Of a stretch of DNA of 64,000 bases, positions 8,953-18,206 are shown one piece after another. Each line of letters starts with the position of its first letter. The stretch's first letter is position 1. Below the pieces are notes generated by a model. It searched no databases. It was given only the letters and a program-made list of their open reading frames with translations, and was not told the origin of the DNA. The position numbers and the translations under genes are program-made. The DNA comes from Ideonella_A intermedia_A (GTDB lineage: Bacteria; Pseudomonadota; Gammaproteobacteria; Burkholderiales; Burkholderiaceae_C), in assembly GCA_943370175.1 (NCBI GenBank), contig CALRPU020000001.1, positions 1 to 64,000 on the forward strand, read 5' to 3'.

Positions 8953-9150
8953 TCAGGGGCTGTGGGTGTCAGGCAGATCGCTGCGCGGGTTGGCCGAGCG
9001 CAGGGCTTGCGCCAGGTCTTGGCGCAACTGCTGTTTCGCCTGCAGTCGCAGGGCACTGGCGTCCTTGTGGTGGCTGCCGGCGCGGCGCATCAGCGCCGGT
9101 GCAACCACAGGATTGCGGGGACGACTCGGGCGGGCAACGGTGAACTTCAT
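8953..9150 (-). CDS. Small hypothetical protein, 65 residues
   Basis: A 65-codon gene starts at 9150 (MKFTVARPSRPRNP) with AGGAG eight bases upstream. The product is strongly basic, with a predicted helix rich in Gln, Leu and Arg (about residues 33-55, LRLQAKQQLRQDLAQALR). No family is recognised. The start was preferred over an upstream in-frame codon at 9222 because of the ribosome-binding site. It would be the first gene of a two-gene unit with the 87-residue protein. Confidence 0.55.
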   Translation of the reverse strand: MKFTVARPSRPRNPVVAPALMRRAGSHHKDASALRLQAKQQLRQDLAQALRSANPRSDLPDTHSP

Positions 9151-9590
9151 GACGGATCTCCTGGACGAAAAGGCAAACGGCCCGGGCGCTGCGCGCTGCC
9201 CGGGCCGTGTCGACGTCGTCACGCCACTGGCGTGACGGGTTCAGTCGCTGGGGCGGCCCGGGTGGGCCTGGACACGGTTCGTCCGACGCACGGCGTTGAC
9301 CGGCCACGCCGCGAGCGCAAGACGCTGGCGGAACAACGAAGCGCGGTGAGACAAGGCGAGGCGAACCATGGGGGCAGTGGCGTGAATCGGACGGTGTCGT
9401 TGCGACCGTGATCGGGAGTCAGCAACTTGCGCAAATGATAAACAAGTCGTTATCTTGCGCAAGGGGTCTTCCGCTCAAATTGTGGTGAGAAATGCACAGC
9501 GCAGCGTCGGCCCATGGGACAGGCCGTGCGGGACGGCCACCTGTGGCGCGGTGGTGGAACGACCGGTGCCGGCGACTCAGCGCCGAAGCG
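9151..9590. other. 440-base non-coding stretch
   Basis: Between the 65-residue protein (read leftward) and the end of the HTH-like gene there is no open frame with credible coding character on either strand. The left part is GC-rich and featureless. The right part contains one AT-rich island (about 9424-9490) with a dyad element, the only visible regulatory-looking sequence. Confidence 0.5.
9426..9463. promoter_or_regulatory. Dyad element with two TTGCGCAA boxes and a candidate promoter
   Basis: The self-complementary octamer TTGCGCAA occurs at 9427-9434 and 9455-9462, flanking a GATAA/TTATC inverted repeat (9437-9441 and 9450-9454). On the minus strand, TTGCGC (9462-9457), a 16-base spacer and TATCAT (9440-9435) make a plausible sigma-70 promoter for the 65- and 87-codon genes, with a leader of about 280 bases. 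A weaker plus-strand promoter (TTGCGC, 17 bases, TTATCT) can also be drawn. The element may be a regulator-binding site; the regulator is unknown. Confidence 0.4.
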
Positions 9591-10178
9591 TCAGCGCTTC
9601 TTCTTGAGCGGGGCCACGCTGGCCTGTGTGCGTGCCCACAGCGCAGACGGGTCTTCTTTGGCCGTGGGAGGCGCCGCGCTGGCGCGCGCAGGTGCTGCGG
9701 TCACAGGCGGTGTCAGCACCTCGCCCAGCAGGTCCAGCAGGCGCGTGCGGGCGCGTTGAGGGTGGCGGCGGTAGTAGGTCAGCACCAGACCGACGATGAA
9801 GCGCTCATCGTCGTCACGGGGCAGGCTGTCGTTGCTGCGCTCGGCGGGCACCGTCGGCTCGACAACGGCCGGCGGTCGCGCCGCGCTTGCCGTGGGCGCC
9901 ATGGCGCTGCCCGGGGCATGCAACTGGTCCATCCACCCCATGGGTTTGTGGCAGCGTTGTTCAAATTGCCGGGCCAGGCGTTCGCCAATCTGGCGCGAAC
10001 GGCTCTTGATCTGGCTCCAGTAGCTGGGCTGGATGTCCAGGCGCTCGGCAAAACGCCGTTCAAGGCCGCGCAAGGTGGCGGCGTCGGGGTGCTTGACGGT
10101 GGCACTGACAAACTCGTCAAACAAGGCCAGTGCGTTGTCGAGCCGGACCTGGGCCACGTCGAAGGGGCCTGAATTCAT
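9591..10178 (-). CDS. Putative helix-turn-helix protein
   Basis: The 195-residue protein has an N-terminal helical region with LRGLERRFAERLDIQPSYWS followed by QIKSRSRQIGERLARQFEQR and KPMGWMDQLH. This order resembles Cro/CI-like helix-turn-helix proteins whose last helix ends in the motif PxGWMD. The second half is a low-complexity Ala/Pro region plus FIVGLVLTYYRRHPQRARTRLLDLLGEVL and a Lys-rich end. It is divergent from purT. No clear Shine-Dalgarno precedes the ATG at 10178. A DNA-binding role is inference. Confidence 0.6.
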   Translation of the reverse strand: MNSGPFDVAQVRLDNALALFDEFVSATVKHPDAATLRGLERRFAERLDIQPSYWSQIKSRSRQIGERLARQFEQRCHKPMGWMDQLHAPGSAMAPTASAARPPAVVEPTVPAERSNDSLPRDDDERFIVGLVLTYYRRHPQRARTRLLDLLGEVLTPPVTAAPARASAAPPTAKEDPSALWARTQASVAPLKKKR

Positions 10179-10295
10179 GGCGGGATGATAAAGCTCGCTT
10201 CACCGTCCTCGCCCGGGCGGGCTGGCCTATCGACCGGGGCGGGTCGGCACAATGCGGGGTTTGCGGACTGCCGGCCTCTGCGCCCATCTTTTGAC

Positions 10296-11519
10296 ATGAC
10301 CACCCTCGGAACCCCGCTGTCGCCGTCCGCCACCAAGGTGATGCTGCTGGGCAGTGGCGAACTCGGCAAGGAAGTGCTGATCGCCCTGCAGCGGCTGGGC
10401 GTCGAAACCATCGCCGTCGACCGCTATGCCGACGCACCCGGCCACCAGGTGGCCCACCATGCGCGCACGATCCCGATGAGTGACCCGGCGCAACTGAAGG
10501 CCCTGATCGAGGCGGAGCGGCCGATGCTGGTCGTGCCGGAGATCGAGGCCATCGCCACCCCGATGCTCGAGCAGCTGGAAGCCAGCGGCCTCGTGCGCGT
10601 CATTCCCACCGCGCGCGCCGCCCGGCTGACGATGGACCGCGAGGGCATCCGCCGCCTCGCGGCCGAGGCCCTTGGTCTGCCCACCAGCCCCTATGTGTTC
10701 TGCGATTCGCTGGCCGAACTGCAGGCGGCCATCGACGGCGACGGCCAGCGCCCCGGCATCGGCTACCCCTGCGTGGTCAAGCCGGTGATGAGCAGCTCCG
10801 GCAAGGGCCAGAGCAAGATCGATGGACCGCACGACGTGGCCGCGGCCTGGGACCACGCCATGGCGGGCGGCCGCGTCAGCCATGGCCGGGTGATCGTCGA
10901 AGGCTTCATCGACTTCGACTATGAAATCACGCTGCTCACCGTGCGCGCCATGGACGCACGCGGCAACGTGCAAACCCATTTCTGCGAGCCGATCGGCCAC
11001 GTTCAGGTGGCCGGGGACTATGTGGAAAGCTGGCAGCCGCACCGCATGAGCCCGGCCGCGCTGGCGCGGGCCCAGGGGGTGGCCGAGGCGGTCACGCAGG
11101 ACCTGGGCGGGCTGGGCTTGTTCGGCGTGGAGCTGTTCGTCAAGGGCGACCAGGTGTGGTTCAGCGAGGTCAGCCCCCGGCCGCACGACACCGGCATGGT
11201 CACGATGGCGACCCAGTGGCAAAACGAGTTCGAGCTGCACGCCCGGGCCATTCTCGGGCTGCCGGTGGACACCCGCCTGAAATCGCCCGGCGCCAGCGCG
11301 GTCATCTACGGCGGCATCGACGGGCGCGGCGTCGTCTTTGACGGGGTGGCCGAGGCCCTGCAGGTGCCACAGACCGAGCTGCGCCTGTTCGGCAAGCCCG
11401 AGAGCTTCGTCAAGCGGCGCATGGGCGTGGCGCTGGCGCACGACGACGACGTGGCGCAGGCGCGCGCGCTGGCCAAGCGCGCGGCGGCAGCCGTCCGGCC
11501 GCGGGCCGCACAGGCCTGA
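10296..11519 (+). CDS. purT: Formate-dependent phosphoribosylglycinamide formyltransferase
   Basis: PurT uses formate and ATP to formylate GAR in the third step of purine synthesis, an alternative to folate-dependent PurN. The 407-residue product is a full-length ATP-grasp enzyme: VMLLGSGELGKEV at the N-terminus, the ATP-grasp region CVVKPVMSSSGKGQS, and EVSPRPHDTGMVTM in the metal-binding C-terminal half. The start at 10296 matches the family; an in-frame codon at 10185 would add unrelated sequence. The hybrid kinase follows eight bases later. Confidence 0.95.
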   Translation: MTTLGTPLSPSATKVMLLGSGELGKEVLIALQRLGVETIAVDRYADAPGHQVAHHARTIPMSDPAQLKALIEAERPMLVVPEIEAIATPMLEQLEASGLVRVIPTARAARLTMDREGIRRLAAEALGLPTSPYVFCDSLAELQAAIDGDGQRPGIGYPCVVKPVMSSSGKGQSKIDGPHDVAAAWDHAMAGGRVSHGRVIVEGFIDFDYEITLLTVRAMDARGNVQTHFCEPIGHVQVAGDYVESWQPHRMSPAALARAQGVAEAVTQDLGGLGLFGVELFVKGDQVWFSEVSPRPHDTGMVTMATQWQNEFELHARAILGLPVDTRLKSPGASAVIYGGIDGRGVVFDGVAEALQVPQTELRLFGKPESFVKRRMGVALAHDDDVAQARALAKRAAAAVRPRAAQA

Positions 11520-11527
11520 CGACGACC

Positions 11528-14419
11528 GTGCGCACCTGGCTGCACGAGCTGTTGGGTGTCCTGCGCGAGCGGGACGATCGCTTTCCGGTCGGCGACATGC
11601 GCGACCTGCTGGTCGAGGTGCTTGGACTGATCGGCCTGGCCACGGCCGCGATGGTGCTGATCGGCGTGCTGTTCGTGCCGACCTCGACGCCCGGTGCCAT
11701 GGCCGTGGCCTTGGTCTTCGGCACGGCGCCGTTGATGGTGCGGTGGCTGGTGCAGCGCGACGCCAACCTGATCACCGTCCCCGTGGTGCTGCTCGGTGTG
11801 GCGTTGATGGCCGTGTTGTGGATCGTGGCCGTGGGCAGCCTGCAGTCGGTGCAGACGTCCTTGCTGCTGTTGCCGCTGACCTTCGCGACCTTGATCTATG
11901 GGGCGCGCACCGGCCTGCTGTGCGCACTGGCCGTGGTCGCGGTGGCCTATGGCCTCGCCTGGCTGCTGCCCGACCCGCAGCGGGTCGGGCGCATCGCGCA
12001 GGTCAATCAGGCCTGGATCCTCAGCGAGTTCGCCGTGCTGACGGTGCTGTGCATGATCGGCCTGCGGCGCTATGTGGCCCGCGCGCACCGCCGCGCGGTC
12101 GACGCCATCGCGCGGCGTGTGGAGGACCAGGCGCTGGTCGGCATGAGCCAGCGCCTGCGCATGGCGGTGGAGGCGGGCCGTTTTGGCGTTTGGGACTACG
12201 ACGTGGCGTCGGCCCGCTTCCACATCGACGCCCAGCAGGCGCGCCTGTATGGCAACGACCCGTCCACCACCATCGCCACCTTCGACGAATGGCGCCGCGC
12301 CGTGCACCGCGATGACGTGCGCCGGGCGGAGACGGAGTTCCTGGCCGTCATCAGCGCCGAGCACCCGTATGACCTGAGCTTTCGCATTCGTCGTCCCGAC
12401 GGTGCCACGCGGTGGCTGCGCAGCCTGGGGTGCCCGCAGCACGGGCCCGACGGCCGGGTCATTCGCGTGGTGGGGTTGGATCAGGACGTGACCGATCAAG
12501 AGGTGAGCTCGCGCGACCTGCGCGACGCCAACGAGCGTCTTGCCCTGGCGGTGCGCGCCGCCAGTGGCGTGGCCTGGGTGGTGTCCGGCCAACCGCAGCA
12601 GCTGCGCTGGAGCAGCGACGGCCGCGAGTTGTATGGCGTCGACCTGCTTGTCGACCCCGACGCCTGGCTCGACCAGGTGCTGCCCGAAGACCAACCCCGC
12701 GCCGCGGCGGCCTGGCACGAGGCCCTGGCGCCCGGTGCCGCACAGGACTTCGAGTTCGAGTTCCGCATCCAGCACCCGTTGCGCGGGGTGCGGCATGTGC
12801 GTTGCGTCGGGCGCTGCGAGCGCGGCCCCGGCGGCGTGCTGCGCCGGGCCGTGGGCATCGACATCGACGTCAGTTCCCAGCGGGAGACCACGCAGCGCGT
12901 GGCCGAGCTGTCCGAGCGCCTGGCGCTGGCCGCATCCGCGTCGGGCATGGGCACATGGCAGCTGGACCTGCGCCTGAACGTGATGGCCTGGGACGCGCGC
13001 CAGGCCGCCATGCACGGCCTGCCCGACCAGCCGTGTCAGGTGTCGCCGGCCCAATGGCTGAACTGGGTGGACCCCGCCGACCGCACCGCGGTGCAGGCCG
13101 TGCTGGACGGTTCGGCCGACCGCGCCGAATGCTCGCTGTTGCCAGTCAACGGGCAGAACCGCGGGCGGCGCGTGCGCACGATGGCGCAGACGGTGCGCGA
13201 CGCCCTGGGCACCCCCCTGCGCCGGGTGGGGGCCAGTTTTGACGTCACGGCCGAGTGGCAGGCGCAGCAGGAAATCGAGCGCGCCCGTGCCGAGGCCGAG
13301 CAGTCTAGCCGCGCGAAAAGCGCCTTCCTCGCCAACATGAGCCACGAGATTCGCACGCCGATGAACGCCGTCATCGGCTTGACCGGGCTGCTGCTGGACA
13401 CCGTGGGGCCGGGCAGCGCCCACCAGCACGCGGCGAAGGCGCATTCCGCGGCGCGGGGCCTGCTGGCCATGCTCAACGACGTGCTCGACGTGTCGAAGAT
13501 CGAGGCCGGCAAGCTGGACCTGGAGCGCACCCGGTTCCAGATCAGCGAGGCCTTCGCCCTGGTGGACGACACCTTGGGCCACGTGGCGCAGGCCAAGGGC
13601 CTGTCACTGCGCCTCGAGCTGGCGCCGAGCTTGCCCCAGCATTGGCTGGGCGACCGCGTGCGCTTGCAGCAGATCCTGCTGAACCTGGCCAGCAACGCGG
13701 TCAAGTTCACCCAGCGGGGCCAGGTGGTGTTGCGCGCTCGCCTGGGCGCGGACGGCCGCAGCCTGCACTGCGAGGTGGAGGACAGCGGCATCGGCATGGA
13801 CCGCGCGACCCAGCAGCGCATCTTTGACGCCTTCGAGCAGGCGGACGTGTCGACGACCCGCCATTACGGCGGCACCGGCCTGGGGCTGACCATCTCCCGG
13901 CACCTGGTGACGCTGATGGGCGGGCGCCTGGCGGTGCGCTCCGAGCCCGGCGCCGGCACGCTGTTTTCGTTCGAACTGACCGCGCTGGAGCCCGTGCCGG
14001 ATACGCCGGCCGAGGACCCGGTCTCGGTGCACGGCCGGCCCGACCGCCTGCAGGGCGCGCGCATCCTTCTGGTGGAGGACAACGAACTGAACCGCGTGGT
14101 GGCCGAGGCCATGGTGCGCCGCCTGGGCGGCGAGCCGCTGCTGGCGGCGTCCGGCCCGGAGGCCTTGTCGATGCTGCGCACCCAGCCGGTTGACGCGGTG
14201 CTGATGGACATCCAGATGCCGGGCATGGACGGCCTGGAGACCACCCGCCGGATCCGCGCCTTGCCCGCGCCCATGGGCCAGGTGCCCGTCATCGCCATGA
14301 CCGCGCATGCGATGGCCGGCGACCGCGAACGCTCGCTGGCCGCCGGCATGAACGATCACGTCACCAAGCCCATCGACCGCGTGGCCCTGGGCGAGGTGCT
14401 GGCGCAGTGGCTGCCCTGA
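11528..14419 (+). CDS. Hybrid sensor histidine kinase/response regulator with PAS repeats
   Basis: The 963-residue protein has about six membrane helices in the first 190 residues, forming an integral membrane sensor, then three PAS-like segments (about 205-330, 335-455, 460-580). A HisKA domain carries AFLANMSHEIRTPMNAVIG with phosphoacceptor His606. The HATPase domain has GTGLGLTISRHLV, and a C-terminal receiver reads ILLVEDNELNRVVAE with phosphoacceptor Asp894 in VLMDIQMPG. No phosphotransfer or DNA-binding domain is attached, so an external HPt or regulator must take the phosphate. The start is a GTG without a clear Shine-Dalgarno; an ATG at 11597 is an alternative. The signal is unknown. 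Confidence 0.9.
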   Translation: MRTWLHELLGVLRERDDRFPVGDMRDLLVEVLGLIGLATAAMVLIGVLFVPTSTPGAMAVALVFGTAPLMVRWLVQRDANLITVPVVLLGVALMAVLWIVAVGSLQSVQTSLLLLPLTFATLIYGARTGLLCALAVVAVAYGLAWLLPDPQRVGRIAQVNQAWILSEFAVLTVLCMIGLRRYVARAHRRAVDAIARRVEDQALVGMSQRLRMAVEAGRFGVWDYDVASARFHIDAQQARLYGNDPSTTIATFDEWRRAVHRDDVRRAETEFLAVISAEHPYDLSFRIRRPDGATRWLRSLGCPQHGPDGRVIRVVGLDQDVTDQEVSSRDLRDANERLALAVRAASGVAWVVSGQPQQLRWSSDGRELYGVDLLVDPDAWLDQVLPEDQPRAAAAWHEALAPGAAQDFEFEFRIQHPLRGVRHVRCVGRCERGPGGVLRRAVGIDIDVSSQRETTQRVAELSERLALAASASGMGTWQLDLRLNVMAWDARQAAMHGLPDQPCQVSPAQWLNWVDPADRTAVQAVLDGSADRAECSLLPVNGQNRGRRVRTMAQTVRDALGTPLRRVGASFDVTAEWQAQQEIERARAEAEQSSRAKSAFLANMSHEIRTPMNAVIGLTGLLLDTVGPGSAHQHAAKAHSAARGLLAMLNDVLDVSKIEAGKLDLERTRFQISEAFALVDDTLGHVAQAKGLSLRLELAPSLPQHWLGDRVRLQQILLNLASNAVKFTQRGQVVLRARLGADGRSLHCEVEDSGIGMDRATQQRIFDAFEQADVSTTRHYGGTGLGLTISRHLVTLMGGRLAVRSEPGAGTLFSFELTALEPVPDTPAEDPVSVHGRPDRLQGARILLVEDNELNRVVAEAMVRRLGGEPLLAASGPEALSMLRTQPVDAVLMDIQMPGMDGLETTRRIRALPAPMGQVPVIAMTAHAMAGDRERSLAAGMNDHVTKPIDRVALGEVLAQWLP

Positions 14420-14435
14420 GGCGGCGCGGCCCGGC

Positions 14436-16010
14436 TCACTGAAACGCGACTTCCGCGAAGCTGCGCAATTTGCGGCTGTGCAGCTGGCCGGCGCCCGCAT
14501 CGCGCAGCAGGTCGACGGCCCGCAGCCCGATGCGCAGGTGCTGTTCCACCCGCTCACGGTAGAAGTGGTTCGCCATGCCGGGCAGCTTGATCTCGCCGTG
14601 CAGTGGTTTGTCGCTGACGCACAACAGCGTGCCGTAGGGCACCCGGAAGCGGAAGCCGTTGGCGGCGATGGTGGCGCTTTCCATGTCGAGCGCGATGGCG
14701 CGGCTTTGGCTGAAGCGGCGTTCGGGGTTGCTGATTTCGGGCCCGAACGGCGCCAGCTCCCAGTTGCGGTTGTCGGTGCTGGCCACGGTGCCGGTGCGCA
14801 GGATGCGCTTGAGCTCGTAGCCTTTGAGCTGCGTCACGTCTTCCACCGCGGTTTCCAGCGCCACCTGCACCTCGGCCAGCGCGGGGATCGGCACCCACAG
14901 CGGCAGGTCTTCGTCCAGCACATGGTCTTCGCGCACGTAGCCGTGGGCCAGCACGTAGTCGCCCAGCGCCTGGCTGTTGCGCAGGCCAGCGCAGTGGCCC
15001 AGCATGATCCACGCGTGCGGGCGCAGCACGGCGATGTGGTCGGTGATGGTCTTGGCGTTGGCCGGGCCCACGCCGATGTTGACCATGGTGATGCCGGCGT
15101 GCTTGCCCCGCATCAGGTGATAGGCGGGCATTTGCGGCAGGCGCGGTGGCGCGGCGCCCAGTTCGTCGCCCGGTTGGGCGGCGCCTTTGCGCCGCGTGAT
15201 GACGTTGCCGGGCTCGACGAAGGCGGTGTAGTCGTTGTCGGAATCGCTGGCCATGGCCTCGTGCCCGAGCCGCACGAACTCGTCGATGTAGAACTGGTAA
15301 TTCGTGAACAGCACGAAGTTCTGGAAATGCTCTGGCGCAGTGCCCGTGTAGTGGCGCAGCCGGTGCAGCGAGTAGTCGACCCGCGGTGCCGTGAACAGCG
15401 ACAGCGGCTGGGCCTCGCCTGGGCCCGGGTCGTGGGTGCCATTGGCGATGCCGTCGTCCATGGCGGCCAGGTTGGGCAGGTCGAAGAGGTCGCGCATCTG
15501 CACGCGGCGGGCGGCGTCCAGCGAGCCTTCGAGGTGGTCGTGCTCGGCCAGCGAGAAGTGAACCGGGATCGGTTGGGCGCTGGTGCCCACCTCCAGGCTG
15601 ACTTGGTGGTTGCGCAGCAGCAGCCGGAACTGCTCGCGGTAGTAGTCGGCAAACAGGTCGGGGCGGGTCAGCGTGGTCTCGAAGGTGCCGCGGCCGGCGA
15701 CGAAGCCGTAGCTCAGACGCGAGTCGGCGCGCGCCACCGTGTCGGTGTGCACCCGAACGAACGGGTAGCAGGCGCGAACGTGGTGGGTGAGCGACTCGCC
15801 GCCGACGAAGCGGCGCAGCGAATCGCGCAGGTGCTCGATGCTGTTGTTGTAGATGCGGCGCACTTGGGCCAGCGCGGCGTCCGGGTCGTCGAAGTGGGCT
15901 GGGGCGATGTAGCCGACGGCAGGCGAATGGGCTGAAGTGGGGGCCGGGGTGCTGGCCGCGTTGGTTGCCGCATCGGGTGCCAATGTGGGGGATTTGGGCT
16001 GGTTGTTCAT
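14436..16010 (-). CDS. amn: AMP nucleosidase
   Basis: Amn hydrolyses AMP to adenine and ribose 5-phosphate. The 524-residue protein has the N-terminal Amn domain (about residues 50-220) and a C-terminal nucleoside-phosphorylase-like domain with MVNIGVGPANAKTITDHIAVLRPHAWIMLGHC in part and LDMESATIAANGFRFRVPYG, where the Glu contacts ribose. It is longer than the E. coli enzyme (484) through a low-complexity N-terminal stretch rich in Pro, Ala and Thr. The ATG at 16010 has AAGGAGG four bases upstream. It converges on the kinase gene and is divergent from the carboxyltransferase fusion. Confidence 0.92.
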   Translation of the reverse strand: MNNQPKSPTLAPDAATNAASTPAPTSAHSPAVGYIAPAHFDDPDAALAQVRRIYNNSIEHLRDSLRRFVGGESLTHHVRACYPFVRVHTDTVARADSRLSYGFVAGRGTFETTLTRPDLFADYYREQFRLLLRNHQVSLEVGTSAQPIPVHFSLAEHDHLEGSLDAARRVQMRDLFDLPNLAAMDDGIANGTHDPGPGEAQPLSLFTAPRVDYSLHRLRHYTGTAPEHFQNFVLFTNYQFYIDEFVRLGHEAMASDSDNDYTAFVEPGNVITRRKGAAQPGDELGAAPPRLPQMPAYHLMRGKHAGITMVNIGVGPANAKTITDHIAVLRPHAWIMLGHCAGLRNSQALGDYVLAHGYVREDHVLDEDLPLWVPIPALAEVQVALETAVEDVTQLKGYELKRILRTGTVASTDNRNWELAPFGPEISNPERRFSQSRAIALDMESATIAANGFRFRVPYGTLLCVSDKPLHGEIKLPGMANHFYRERVEQHLRIGLRAVDLLRDAGAGQLHSRKLRSFAEVAFQ

Positions 16011-16184
16011 GGGCCTCCTTGTAAGCAACTTGCATTCTCGCTTCTGACTTCACCGGCCCTGGCCCGCGGCGCTGCCGGGCGTGCGGAGCCCGGCCGTCGC
16101 CCACGCGACCGTCGCCGCGGGCCAGCCCGCTACAGTCGGCGTCTGCGCATTGCAGGCCTGCGACGACAGGCCAGGAAGACCACG

Positions 16185-18062
16185 ATGGAGACCCGTTCAA
16201 GCCTGGGCGCCAGCGGCGCCTTGCACGCCCCGTTGGCCGGCACGGTGGTGGAGGTGCTGGTGGCCGCTGGCGACACGGTGGCCGATGGTCAGCCGCTGCT
16301 GATCGTCGAGGCCATGAAGATGGAGCATGAGCTGCGCGCGGACCGCGCGGGCCTTGTCGCCGAGGTCGCCGCCCGCCCCGGGGAGGTCATCGAGGTGGGC
16401 GACCTCTTGCTGCGCTGGGGCACGGCCGGTGCCGCGCCGGTGGCGCCCGCGCCCGCCGCGGCGCCCGCGCCCAGCCCGCCCGGCCCCGTTCCGGCGCCCG
16501 CGCCCAGCCCGCCGCTGCAGGCGCTGCAAGACCGCCTGCACCTGCTGACCGACGCCGCCCGGCCCGACGCCGTCGCGCGCCGCCACGCCGCCGGGCGCCG
16601 CACCGCGCGCGAGAACATCGCCGACCTCTGCGACCCCGGCAGCTTCCTCGAGTACGGTGCGCTCGCCATCGCCGCCCAGGCCACGCGCCGCAGCCGCGAC
16701 GACCTGGTGCGCAACACCCCGGCCGACGGCATGGTGACCGGCATCGGCAGCGTCAACGCGCCGGTGTTGGGCCCGCAGCGCAGCCGCTGCGTGGTCATGG
16801 CCTACGACGCCACGGTGCTGGCCGGCACGCAAGGCCTGCGCAACCACCAGAAGACCGATCGCCTGCTCGGCATCGCCCTGCAACAGCGCTTGCCGGTGGT
16901 GCTGTTTGCCGAGGGCGGCGGCGGCCGGCCGGGCGACGTCGACATGCCCATCGTCGCCGGCCTGCACGTGAGCACCTTCGCCCGCTTTGCGCGGCTCAGC
17001 GGGCAGGTGCCGGTGGTGGGCATCGTGGCCGGGCGTTGTTTCGCTGGCAACGCCGCCCTGCTCGGCTGCAGCGACGTGGTGATCGCCACGCGCGACAGCA
17101 ACATCGGCATGGGCGGCCCGGCGATGGTCGAGGGTGGGGGGCTGGGCGTGCACCCGCCGGAGGCCATCGGCCCGGCCAGCGTGCAGTTTGCCAACGGCGT
17201 CATCGACGTGCTGGTCGACGACGAGGTGGCCGCGGTGGCGGTCGCGCGGCAGTACCTGGGCTGCTTCCAGGGCGCCTGGCCCGAGCCCGCCGGCGGCTGG
17301 TCGTCGCCCGACCCCCGGCGCCTGCGCGACGTGTTGCCAGCCCAGCGCGCCCGCGTCTACGACATGCGCACGGTGATGAAGGGCCTGGTCGATGCGGGCA
17401 CGCTGCTGGAACTGCGCGCCGGCTTCGGCGTGGGCATCCACACCGCGCTCGCGCGGCTCGCCGGCCGGCCGGTCGGGTTGATGGCCAACAACCCGGCCCA
17501 CCTGGGTGGGGCCATCGACGCGGACGCGGCCGACAAGGCGGCCCGCTTCATGCAGCTGTGCAACCGCCACGGCCTGCCGATCGTGACGCTGGTCGACACG
17601 CCGGGTTTCATGGTCGGACCGGACACCGAGGCCCGCGCCCAGGTGCGCCACGTCAGCCGCATGTTCCTGCAGGCCGCCCACCTTCGCGTGCCCGTGTGCG
17701 CCGTCGTGCTGCGCAAAGGCTACGGGCTGGGCGCGATGGCCATGACCGCGGGCGGCTTCCACGCGCCGGTCGCCACCGTGGCCTGGCCGACCGCCGAGTT
17801 CGGTGCCATGGGGCTGGAAGGCGCAGTGCGTCTGGGCTTTCGCAAGGAGCTGGAGGCGGCGCCCGCCGGCGCGGCGCGCGATGCGCTGTTCCAGCAGTTG
17901 CTCGCCCAGCGGCAGGCCGAGGGCTCGGCGCTGCGCATGGCCGAGACGCTGGAAATCGACGCCGTGATCGACCCGGCCGAGACCCGTGCCTGGCTGTTGC
18001 GCGCGCTGGACGGCGCGCGGGTGGCCGACGCCCCGGCCGGTGGCCCGGTCGACGCCTGGTGA
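16185..18062 (+). CDS. Biotin-carrier/carboxyltransferase fusion protein
   Basis: The 625-residue protein joins two parts of acyl-CoA carboxylases normally found on separate chains. Residues 10-78 are a biotinyl domain with the EAMKMEHE motif (biotin Lys45). A Pro/Ala linker (about 80-110) leads to a carboxyltransferase with both crotonase-like halves: GGGGRPGD and GRCFAGNAALLGCSDV in the first, LVDTPGFMVG and LRKGYGLGAMAMTAGGFHAP in the second. No biotin carboxylase domain is present, so a BC must come from elsewhere; LiuD (36670) is the only BC in the window but carries its own biotin domain. The acyl-CoA substrate is unknown. AGGAAG precedes the ATG. Confidence 0.82.
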   Translation: METRSSLGASGALHAPLAGTVVEVLVAAGDTVADGQPLLIVEAMKMEHELRADRAGLVAEVAARPGEVIEVGDLLLRWGTAGAAPVAPAPAAAPAPSPPGPVPAPAPSPPLQALQDRLHLLTDAARPDAVARRHAAGRRTARENIADLCDPGSFLEYGALAIAAQATRRSRDDLVRNTPADGMVTGIGSVNAPVLGPQRSRCVVMAYDATVLAGTQGLRNHQKTDRLLGIALQQRLPVVLFAEGGGGRPGDVDMPIVAGLHVSTFARFARLSGQVPVVGIVAGRCFAGNAALLGCSDVVIATRDSNIGMGGPAMVEGGGLGVHPPEAIGPASVQFANGVIDVLVDDEVAAVAVARQYLGCFQGAWPEPAGGWSSPDPRRLRDVLPAQRARVYDMRTVMKGLVDAGTLLELRAGFGVGIHTALARLAGRPVGLMANNPAHLGGAIDADAADKAARFMQLCNRHGLPIVTLVDTPGFMVGPDTEARAQVRHVSRMFLQAAHLRVPVCAVVLRKGYGLGAMAMTAGGFHAPVATVAWPTAEFGAMGLEGAVRLGFRKELEAAPAGAARDALFQQLLAQRQAEGSALRMAETLEIDAVIDPAETRAWLLRALDGARVADAPAGGPVDAW

Positions 18063-18206
18063 GGGCGCGACCGCAACGCCCTGACGCCGCGCCTGCTCAC
18101 CCCCGCCCGCGCTGACCGATCCCCCGCAACGCCATCAAATTCAACACCGCGGACCACCGTCAGCCCGACAGCCCCTGCGACCCCGAACGCGTTCACGCCA
18201 CCCGAC

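Noticed and set aside
8634..9150. Toxin-antitoxin pair
   Set aside because: Size and tandem order would fit, but neither protein shows a known toxin or antitoxin fold and there is no overlap between the genes.
9241..9462. 73-codon minus-strand frame starting in the dyad element
   Set aside because: It would need a TTG start inside the candidate promoter, has no ribosome-binding site, and its sequence looks like translated non-coding DNA.
9426..9463. Replication origin or DnaA-box cluster
   Set aside because: TTATC words occur but are not followed by CACA; there is no dnaA or dnaN nearby and only one small AT-rich island.
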